Assembly: GCA_902812455.1 (NCBI GenBank) | Contig: CADDZH010000042.1 | Coordinates: forward strand, 1-41,601 | Direction: 5' to 3' | From: Chloroflexota bacterium | Lineage (GTDB): Bacteria; Chloroflexota; Ktedonobacteria; Ktedonobacterales; Ktedonobacteraceae | DNA length: 41,601 bases | Part shown: positions 1-6,188 of the stretch, piece after piece | Numbering within the stretch: position 1 is the stretch's first letter | Layout: each line of letters opens with the position of its first letter | Notes under the pieces: model-generated | The model's database searches: none | What the model was told of the DNA's origin: nothing | The model's input: the letters and a program-made list of their open reading frames with translations, nothing else | Position numbers and translations under genes: made by a program

Positions 1-208
1 GCAGCATGCCGACCGTGGCAAAGGAGGCCAGGTAGACCGCCCCCAGGAAGGCCGTGTTGAACGGCGCGAGCGGCCAGGGCCACAGCGTGCGAGCCAGGGC
101 CGGCCAGAAGAACAGCAGGCCGCCCGCTCCGGCCAGTACCAGCGCCTCGATCAGCGTCGCCAGGCGCAGCACGGGTGTAATAGCTGGGTTAGTCGTGTGT
201 GTACGCAT
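1..208 (-). CDS. membrane protein, 5' part only (runs off the window)
   Basis: This is the N-terminal 69 codons of a gene that continues past the left edge. The ATG is preceded by GGAGGTGACCG, a near-perfect ribosome binding site, which fixes the start. The protein begins MRTHTTNPAITPVLRLATL and shows two hydrophobic stretches (roughly residues 15-38 and 46-68), so it is an integral membrane protein. It lies 202 bases downstream of a solute-binding lipoprotein on the same strand, with a strong hairpin between them. It may be the last part of that cluster or a separate unit. I do not recognise a family. Confidence 0.7.
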   Translation of the reverse strand, partial: MRTHTTNPAITPVLRLATLIEALVLAGAGGLLFFWPALARTLWPWPLAPFNTAFLGAVYLASFATVGML

Positions 209-246
209 CGGTCACCTCCATCGGTGGGATCTTCCTTTGTTTGGTA

Positions 247-278
247 GCGTGGCCTGTCCCTCGGGGGATAGGCCACGC
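247..278. terminator. strong inverted repeat between two minus-strand genes
   Basis: Arms GCGTGGCCTGTCCC and GGGATAGGCCACGC pair over 14 bases with one G-U and a loop of four to five bases. It sits downstream of the first solute-binding protein gene and upstream of the partial membrane protein. No clear U-run follows on either strand, so it may stabilise mRNA or act as an attenuator and not be a classic terminator. Confidence 0.5.
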
Positions 279-410
279 GAGCGTTGTGTGCGGCACTTCA
301 TCACCTATTGTACAGACAAGAGATGGGCGTTGTCGAGGCAAGTACAATTATCATGCCCATGCCTCCTCGCTGATGAAACTTGACCGACGCCTTTGTTGTA
401 GAGCCAACGA

Positions 411-1577
411 TCATTTCCAGAGTATGCAGCACTCGTTGCAAGAGCAACCGCCGCCGATACTGGCAATATTCCTGTCGAAGAACATGCGAAATTCTAAGGC
501 CAGTGGTGTCCACTTCACCACGTGGTAGGGAACGAACCGGATGCCGTTGATCTGGCGATTCACCACCGGGGAGACTCCTTGCATGAGCGGGATAAAGTAG
601 GTCGCCGCGTCGGTGGCCGTATGATGGGTGAGCACCGTCTGCCCGGCACGAGAGAGGACCCAATTCACGAACTGCTCGGCGCAGCTGGGATGCGCACTAT
701 AGTCAGCAATCCCCAGGCTGGAGGTGAGTGCAATCACACCGGAGGCCGGGTAAATGATGCCCAGCGGCTGCCCCTGCTGCCGGGCGAGATAGTAGGAGGC
801 GTCCTGCACAATGCCCAGCGCGCGTGCCCCAGTTTCGACACTGGTGAGCGTCTGTGTGTCGGTCTCGAAAAACTGCGCCCCATTGGCCTTCAAGGCCAGC
901 TCGTACTGTTTGCCCTGGCGCTCGCCCCCCAGCACTTGCGCAATACCGGTCACTGCCGTATAGGCGGCAGTGGTGGCAAAGGGAGATGTCTGCGCCACGA
1001 GATTCTTATAGGCAGGCTTGAGCAGATCACTCCAGTCTTGGGGCAGTCCGGCGGCTGGCACATGGGTCAGATTGTAGACGATCACGGCGGCTGCCGTGAG
1101 CCCGGTCGGATAAGAGGTATGATCCGTCGGCACCAGGCTGGCTCCCAGAGCGGTATAGTTCTTGAGCGAAGGAGAGTCCCATGCCAGTAACTGACCTTTG
1201 GCGTCGAGTTCCTGGGCCTCAATTTGTCCATCGAACCAGGCCACGTCCCAGGAAGAGGGCACCCATTTGGAGGGCTGATCGGGATACCTGTTCTTCAGGT
1301 CATAGTACTGCGCCACGTGCATCGGAATGCCCGTCTGGTGCTGGAAAGCGGTCGCCGCATCGGCGCCAAAGCCGACCTCGGAGACCAGGGTCAATCCGGA
1401 GCCACAGGCCCCTGCGCCGGGAGTGGTGCCCGTCGGACTGGCTGCGCCCCCACAGGCGCTCAGTATGAGGAGCAGCGCGAACAGCACTCCCAGGAGGATG
1501 GGCCAGGGCTGCTTAAGCCAGCGCCGGGAACCGAGAGGGGCGCGAGACACAAGGGAAGCGATGAGAAATTCTTGCAT
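411..1577 (-). CDS. extracellular solute-binding lipoprotein with a cysteine-rich C-terminal tail
   Basis: A 388-aa periplasmic-type binding protein of the iron/thiamine/spermidine (SBP_bac_1/6-like) class, normally the capture subunit of an ABC importer. A lipoprotein signal ends at LILSAC (lipid anchor Cys42). The binding fold follows, with family-typical stretches such as YPTGLTAAAVIVYN, LGIIYPASGVI and CAEQFVNWVLSRAGQ. Unusually, the C-terminus ends in a glycine run followed by five cysteines in eleven residues (GGGCSCNECCILWK), beyond the usual end of the fold. The start is supported by AAGGAG eight bases upstream. It is a paralogue of the lipoprotein at 4236-5447, with the same signal length and different tail. 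No permease or ATPase gene is visible in the window, so transport is inferred only from the family. Confidence 0.85.
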   Translation of the reverse strand: MQEFLIASLVSRAPLGSRRWLKQPWPILLGVLFALLLILSACGGAASPTGTTPGAGACGSGLTLVSEVGFGADAATAFQHQTGIPMHVAQYYDLKNRYPDQPSKWVPSSWDVAWFDGQIEAQELDAKGQLLAWDSPSLKNYTALGASLVPTDHTSYPTGLTAAAVIVYNLTHVPAAGLPQDWSDLLKPAYKNLVAQTSPFATTAAYTAVTGIAQVLGGERQGKQYELALKANGAQFFETDTQTLTSVETGARALGIVQDASYYLARQQGQPLGIIYPASGVIALTSSLGIADYSAHPSCAEQFVNWVLSRAGQTVLTHHTATDAATYFIPLMQGVSPVVNRQINGIRFVPYHVVKWTPLALEFRMFFDRNIASIGGGCSCNECCILWK

Positions 1578-1666
1578 AGACTTTTCTCCTTTCTTTCATG
1601 AGAAACGACGGCCAAACGTGAGCCAATACGATCATCACTCCTCGTTTCTTTCTTGCTTGCGTACAA

Positions 1667-2751
1667 TTAGGGTGGCGTTCCCCCACCCGCCACAATTTCA
1701 TTCATGAGGCCTACATAGGTGTAGGGCGAGACGCCCCAAGGGGTGGGACAATAGCTCATGAAATCAGTAATCGTGGTAGGATCAAGCACTACGGGACGAG
1801 ACCGCCAGAAACAGGATACCCAAAGCCGAATTCGCCGATGCTGCCTTGAGGATACTGACCGTATTGAGGAAAGCTGGAATCGATGGGCTGCGGAGCGCCG
1901 CAGCCTGGGGCATGCTCCCGGAGAAAGGAGTGAGCAATCTCTTGGGCCAGAATATGGGCGTCGCTGAGATTATAGCCGATAGCTGCGCCCGCACCGCCCA
2001 GACCCAGAACTGACCCGGTATTCGAAATGCCCTCAGGAGTACCTACGGGAAGCAGTGCCAGGTAGAGATCAGTGGTATTGGCCTGTGTACGCATGTTTTG
2101 AAGCGCAAACAAGAGCGAGCGCCACCCCTGCAGAGTCGTCAGGTCACCACTATAGTCCATTACCTGAAAGGAGACTACCGTAAAGCCACTCGTAGGGTAA
2201 GCGCGAGCGACGATCGCCAGCACGTGGGCCAGGTCCTGCTGGGATGGTGGCGGGATGTCTAGACCAGAGCCAGTGTAGTGGATTCCGAAGCCGCGGACAC
2301 GCACAGGCGGGACATCTTTGAACTGCACGTCAGAGGTGAGCCGCCGGACGACGTGACCGGAGACCGTCAACGTCACCCTGAACGTTATCTCAGCGGTGCA
2401 ATGAGCAGCTGGGACCTGGAAGTTGAGGGTATCGTTGCTCTGGCCGCGCTGAATCTCGGCAGAGGGCCTGGCAAGAATCGGGCCATTGAGAGGGGACAAA
2501 GTGGGGAAAGCGACGTTGCCACTTCCCGTGACATGCGCATACTCGAGGCTTCCGCTGACTTGGGTCTCGACGAGAATCCCTTCCGGTGGGGCAATAAGGT
2601 TGGGGTAGACACGCAGAAACAAGTCCTTCCTGGCAACCAGGGGGATGCTATTGTTCGGACCAGTTCCGGTTCCCTGACCGTTCAGATCAAAGTACTGAAC
2701 GGCCTGTGTTAACTCGATGCCAGCAATCTCAAGTGTTGTGGGACGCTGCAT
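1667..2751 (-). pseudogene. metzincin-like zinc peptidase relative, frameshifted
   Basis: The main frame (1789-2751, 320 aa) opens with MQRPTTLEIAGIELTQAVQ behind AAGGAG. It has a beta-rich N-terminal part and then a peptidase-like C-terminal region. The zinc site is HExxHxxxxxH-like but reads QEIAHSFLREH (residues 270-280), so the first histidine is glutamine. The frame stops at 1789, but the +1 frame continues for 41 codons from about 1792 to a TAA at 1667. It encodes LDPTTITDFMSYC and then PYTYVGLMNEI, which is the conserved continuation (metzincin Met-turn MSY) of this family. A one-base indel near 1792-1815 therefore splits the gene; it could be a real mutation or a sequencing error. With both a lost ligand and a frameshift it is probably not an active protease. 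No signal peptide was seen. Confidence 0.7.
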
Positions 2752-3013
2752 AGCTATACTCCTTCTGTCAAGACGTTCTTGGTTAGCGTGACAATGGTTT
2801 CACAAGATCCAGGTTCTGCGCCAGGGAGGTCCGAAGACATCTGCTTGCAGGTTTCAGATATCGCTAGCGCTCCCGTCGCTGGAGAGGCGGCCACGTGCAA
2901 GAGGTATGCAGCGACTTCGTTGGGCAGCCAGGCTGCGTCGCCAATACCTCTAACGCGGGCCCGACCACAGGCGAGAGCAACAGCTCGCCGGTGATCTGCC
3001 TCCCATCCTGGCT
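2752..3013 (-). other. gap between two cluster genes with a possible coding frame
   Basis: Between the Ycf48-like gene and the metzincin-like gene lies a stretch open in one minus-strand frame down to a TAG at 2754. It overlaps the ribosome binding site of the next gene. The translation (containing AAYLLHVAASPATGALAI and GSCETIVTLTKNVLTEGV) has ordinary protein composition and codon use, but there is no good start codon with a ribosome binding site. It could be a decayed gene or a frameshifted extension of the preceding one. I make no functional call. Confidence 0.3.
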
Positions 3014-4000
3014 CTACACCTCGGGCACCTCCCGGTAGCCCCGTTGCAGGATGGTGCCCCCATAGCCCGCCGCCCAGCCATCGCATGACACGTCATAGAT
3101 GTGGTTGCCGGGAACGGGGGAGGAGATGGGTTCGGCGTGCCAGGTGGTCCCACCGTTGCTGGTGAACAGGATCGTGTCACCGTCACCCACTGCCCAGCCG
3201 ACGGCGCTGTTCGCGAAGCAGACGGCCAGGAGCGTCGGAACGCCGGGGGGTGGATTCTGAAATGTCCACGTCTGGCCCCCGTCTGTCGTGTGCAAGATCT
3301 TGCCGATCGGGTGCTCAAGTGTGCCACCCCCACCTACAGCCCAGCCGGTACTGCCATTGACAAAGAAGACGCCAAACAGGTTGAAGAAGTCCTGCAGGCT
3401 GACGTGGGAATCCTGGCGCACCCAGCTCTGGCCCCCATCGCTCGTATAGACAATCACGCCTTCATCGCCCACAGCCCAGCCAAGCTGTCCGTTGACGAAA
3501 AAGACGTCATGTAGACTGAATAAGGGGTCAGGTGGCAAGGGCCCCAGATGCTCGAGATCCACCTGGTGCGTCCAGGTCGCTCCGCCGTCGGTGGTCGCGA
3601 GAACGGTATGCTGACCCACGGCCCAGCCGATACTTGCATTCACGAAGGAGACGCCCCACAGGTCATCGTGCATGAGGGGGTCCGTCACGTTCTGCTGGTG
3701 CCAGGTGGCCCCGCCATCGGTGGTGACCAGGATGAGGCCACAGGCCCCGACGGCCCAGCCGGTGCTTCCATTGACGAAGGACACGTCTATCAGGGAGCCA
3801 ATCGGTCCGGCCGATTGCTGGATGGTCCAGGTCTGGCCGTCAGTGGTGGCCACGATGATGCCACCGCCCCCGACGGCCCACCCCGTCGTCCGGTTCACAA
3901 AGGAGACGCCGTGGTAACTGGCATGGACATCGGCCCCTCGGTTCTGGGGAATCCAGATCGGCTCAAGGACGACGCCTGGCTTGTTTGGTAGGTGTAGCAT
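3014..4000 (-). CDS. Ycf48/BNR-like seven-repeat beta-propeller protein
   Basis: A 328-aa protein made of seven repeats of about 45 residues, each carrying a variant of GWAVG (the last is GWAAG) and, in most, TTDGGATW or TTDGGQTW. This is the signature of the Ycf48-like / sialidase Asp-box propeller, a scaffold fold that assembles or binds protein partners (Ycf48 itself helps assemble photosystem II; no photosynthesis is implied here). The start is fixed by AAAGGAGGAG, ten bases before ATG. No signal peptide is visible (MLHLPNKPGVV), so it should be cytosolic unless exported by another route. It directly follows the 65-aa peptide gene with a 15-base gap, so the two are probably co-translated. 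The partner is unknown. Confidence 0.85.
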   Translation of the reverse strand: MLHLPNKPGVVLEPIWIPQNRGADVHASYHGVSFVNRTTGWAVGGGGIIVATTDGQTWTIQQSAGPIGSLIDVSFVNGSTGWAVGACGLILVTTDGGATWHQQNVTDPLMHDDLWGVSFVNASIGWAVGQHTVLATTDGGATWTHQVDLEHLGPLPPDPLFSLHDVFFVNGQLGWAVGDEGVIVYTSDGGQSWVRQDSHVSLQDFFNLFGVFFVNGSTGWAVGGGGTLEHPIGKILHTTDGGQTWTFQNPPPGVPTLLAVCFANSAVGWAVGDGDTILFTSNGGTTWHAEPISSPVPGNHIYDVSCDGWAAGYGGTILQRGYREVPEV

Positions 4001-4015
4001 GTTCTGCTCCTCCTT

Positions 4016-4213
4016 TCAATACTCGCTCATAAACGTAAACGCGCTCCCAGTACTTTTGGGGCCCGTGATCGAGAAGCTCTCAGCACCTCCGCAGGAGGCG
4101 CAGGGATCTAACCGCCAGCACGCCAGCTGCAATGTACCCAGTCCCGGCGCCACCATCTGCCGATGCAGCAAACCGAGCGGCGAACTGAGCAGTAGCACCT
4201 CCGCTCTATTCAT
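4016..4213 (-). CDS. 65-aa Ser/Thr/Cys-rich small peptide, unrecognised
   Basis: The small ORF starts MNRAEVLLLSSPLG and ends ITGPKSTGSAFTFMSEY. A purine-rich GGAGGAGAGAG lies upstream (somewhat far at about 12-15 bases) and its TGA lies 15 bases before the next ATG, immediately ahead of that gene's ribosome binding site. The N-terminal half is leucine-rich and leader-like. The second half is rich in Cys, Ser, Thr and Gly (DPCASCGGAESFS). This is compatible with a peptide precursor that is later modified or exported, but no modifying enzyme is visible in the window. The frame also stays open upstream to 4297, overlapping the end of the lipoprotein gene; I prefer the shorter start because of spacing. 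It could instead be non-coding. Confidence 0.45.
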   Translation of the reverse strand: MNRAEVLLLSSPLGLLHRQMVAPGLGTLQLACWRLDPCASCGGAESFSITGPKSTGSAFTFMSEY

Positions 4214-4235
4214 GCGCGCCTGCTCTCTCCTCCCC

Positions 4236-5447
4236 CTACGGGTCACAACTGTGTGCGTCGCAGAGCGAGCAGTTATCGTTGCAACTGCTGCCATCACCCC
4301 CTGGCAGCAATGGACTCACTGCCGAATGGGCTGATTGCACATGGCTATTGACCCACAGGCGGTCTGAGAGCGCCAGCGGGATCCACTTCTGCACATGATA
4401 GGGGACAAAAGTGATACCAGCGCTCTGCCGGCTCACGACAGGAGTGATCCCCCGGATGAGCGGGATGAAGTAGGTCGCGGCATCATTGGGATCATGATGG
4501 ATGAGCACCGTCTGGCCAGCGGGGGAAAGCACCCAATTCACAAACTGCTCGGCGCAGGCCTGATGGGGACTCCTGGCCAGGATGCCCAGGTCGGTCGTCA
4601 AGCCAATCACCCCGCTGGCAGGATAAATGATGCCCAGTGTCTGGCCCTGGTGCTTAGCGAGATAGTAGGAAGCATCCCCCACAATCCCCACATCGCGTGC
4701 CCCGCTTTCCACCAGCTGGAGCGTCTGCTGGTCGGTTGCCGGAAAGACGGCCCCATTGTTCTTCAGGTTCAGCAGGAACTGATTGCCCTGGGCTTCTCCA
4801 CCCAGCAGTTGTGAGATGCCCGTCTCCTCTTCGTAGGTGACATTGGACCAGAAGATGGAGGTTTCGGCCACCCGATTCTTGTAGGCGGGCTTCTCCAGGT
4901 CGGTCCAGGTAGTGGGTAACCCGGCGGCAGGCAGATGGTTGCGATTGTAGACAATGGCAGCGGCAGCGCTCAGTCCAGTCGGATAGTAGGCATGATCGGC
5001 TGGGACAAAGCGCATGCCAAGCACGGTGTAGCTACTCAATGCCGACGAGTCCCAACTGAGTAACCGGTAAGCCTGTTGTTCCTGAGGCTTGGGATGAACC
5101 GGTGGTGTGCCAATTTCCGCATCGGACCAGATCGCATCATAGACCCCTGTATTGACGGCATCGTAGTGATCCGCGAACGGGAGGACCTGCACGGCAATAC
5201 CGGTCTGGCGCTGAAAGGCGGCGGCAGCCTCAGCCCCATAGCTGACCTCTGAGGCCAGCGTGAAGCCTGAACTCTTGTTACAGGTGCCTGCTGTAGGGGT
5301 CGTGGGACCAGTTGTGCCGCCACAGGCGCTCAGTACGAGGAGCAGCGCGAGGACCACACTCAGCAGGACAGGTAACTGCCGCATGTGCCTGTGCCAGGAA
5401 CGAGAGAAAAGACGAGAACCAAAGGGAATGATAGGAACTTTCTGCAT
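4236..5447 (-). CDS. second extracellular solute-binding lipoprotein with a cysteine-rich tail
   Basis: A 403-aa paralogue of the lipoprotein at 411-1577. The start MQKVPIIPFG is chosen because AAGGAG lies eight bases upstream; a longer in-frame start at 5534 lacks this. A hydrophobic signal ends at LVLSAC (Cys42, the same position as the paralogue). The binding fold then carries the same landmarks: YPTGLSAAAAIVYN, LGIIYPASGVIGL, CAEQFVNWVLSPAGQ. The tail differs: after LLPGG it reads DGSSCNDNCSLCDAHSCDP, with four cysteines in nineteen residues. The ligand cannot be read from sequence. The tail could bind metal, form disulfides, or be a substrate for modification. Confidence 0.85.
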   Translation of the reverse strand: MQKVPIIPFGSRLFSRSWHRHMRQLPVLLSVVLALLLVLSACGGTTGPTTPTAGTCNKSSGFTLASEVSYGAEAAAAFQRQTGIAVQVLPFADHYDAVNTGVYDAIWSDAEIGTPPVHPKPQEQQAYRLLSWDSSALSSYTVLGMRFVPADHAYYPTGLSAAAAIVYNRNHLPAAGLPTTWTDLEKPAYKNRVAETSIFWSNVTYEEETGISQLLGGEAQGNQFLLNLKNNGAVFPATDQQTLQLVESGARDVGIVGDASYYLAKHQGQTLGIIYPASGVIGLTTDLGILARSPHQACAEQFVNWVLSPAGQTVLIHHDPNDAATYFIPLIRGITPVVSRQSAGITFVPYHVQKWIPLALSDRLWVNSHVQSAHSAVSPLLPGGDGSSCNDNCSLCDAHSCDP

Positions 5448-5548
5448 ACATCTTTCTCCTTGCCGAGATAAGAAACCACAACAAAATAGGCGGAACCGCT
5501 GGTGAGGCTCAAGCCCTGGCAGCCTGCTTTCCACTTATTCCAGAACCA

Positions 5549-5569
5549 GCCTGGGGGCTTCTCCCAGGC
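5549..5569. terminator. hairpin between TusA-like gene and lipoprotein gene
   Basis: GCCTGGG and CCCAGGC arms around a seven-base loop lie in the 167-base gap after the TusA-like gene. There is no U-tract, so read-through into the lipoprotein gene is likely. It may act as a processing or attenuation site. Confidence 0.3.
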
Positions 5570-5614
5570 CTCTGCTCTCCTTTCTCGTGCCGCTGCCCCT
5601 CCCTGGCCTCCAGC

Positions 5615-5887
5615 CTAGCGCTTCCTGAGCCAGACGTGCCTGCCACGCTGGTCCTCTTGTGCCTGCAGCACCTCAGCCACGCCGGCCGTGGCACACCAGG
5701 CCAGGATCTGGTCGGCGCTGCCCGCATCGCCGGTGACGATCTCCAGCACCTGCCCGGCTTGCAAGGCGGCCAGCCGCCGGCTGATGGCACGGCTCAACAC
5801 GTCCCAGCGTTCGTCTCCCCCGTCCAGAATGGCATCTGGGATGAGATTACCCGCCGGGTCCCGGTCACGGCCGACCTCTTCGCGCAT
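5615..5887 (-). CDS. TusA/SirA-like protein lacking the catalytic cysteine motif
   Basis: A 90-aa protein whose C-terminal two thirds match the TusA fold: LQAGQVLEIVTGDAGSADQI and then LAWCATAGVAEVL and a terminal beta strand HVWLRKR. TusA family members carry sulfur on a CPxP cysteine at the N-terminus. Here that region reads DERWDVLSRAISRR, with no CPxP. It probably acts as a binding or structural relative and not as a sulfurtransferase. The start is chosen at MREEVGRD because GGAGGAGAG lies directly upstream; a longer frame to 5956 has no such site. It is the first gene after the SARP-type promoter and leads into the lipoprotein cluster. Confidence 0.65.
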   Translation of the reverse strand: MREEVGRDRDPAGNLIPDAILDGGDERWDVLSRAISRRLAALQAGQVLEIVTGDAGSADQILAWCATAGVAEVLQAQEDQRGRHVWLRKR

Positions 5888-6188
5888 AGCTCTCCTCCTC
5901 GCTCGCTCGTGTGTGGTGTAGTCTGACGCTCCGGGCAAAGAGAGGCAAGCGCGCACACAACCGGCTCGGCTCGTCCAGGCCTGGCACCGTACGCTGATAC
6001 ATCGCTCCTGTCACTAAAGAGTATAACCGGGAGGTGTGACCAAACTGTGACCAACGTATAACCAAACTGTGACCAGGACTGTGATTCTGATCAACGGAAA
6101 TGGGATAAGCAGGAAAGGAGGGGTTTGACGCGCAGAGCAAGGCAGGAGTACGGCCCTGCATCCACACATGACCGTGGACGACGCCCGA
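5888..6188. other. regulatory gap of 300 bases after the BTAD regulator
   Basis: No gene is seen. It contains the direct-repeat promoter at 6020-6084 and about 125 bases of untranslated leader ahead of the TusA-like gene. The 16-base sequence around ACCAAACTGTGACCA is repeated almost exactly at 6038-6053 and 6060-6075. Confidence 0.6.
6020..6084 (-). promoter_or_regulatory. SARP-type promoter: four direct heptamer repeats and a -10 box
   Basis: Read on the minus strand, TCACAGT occurs at 6084-6078, 6072-6066 and 6050-6044, and TCACACC at 6039-6033. The repeat starts are 12, 22 and 11 bases apart, so all lie on roughly one face of the helix. Seven bases after the last repeat is TATACT (6025-6020), a good -10. 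There is no good -35. Streptomyces antibiotic regulatory proteins are known to bind direct heptamers with 11- or 22-base periodicity ending about 8 bases before the -10, replacing the -35. The gene just upstream encodes a BTAD (SARP-type) regulator, so it is the obvious candidate to act here on the TusA-like/lipoprotein cluster. Confidence 0.65.

Noticed and set aside
247..278. Riboswitch or T-box ahead of the partial membrane protein
   Set aside because: Only a simple hairpin is present; no conserved core of a known riboswitch is seen.
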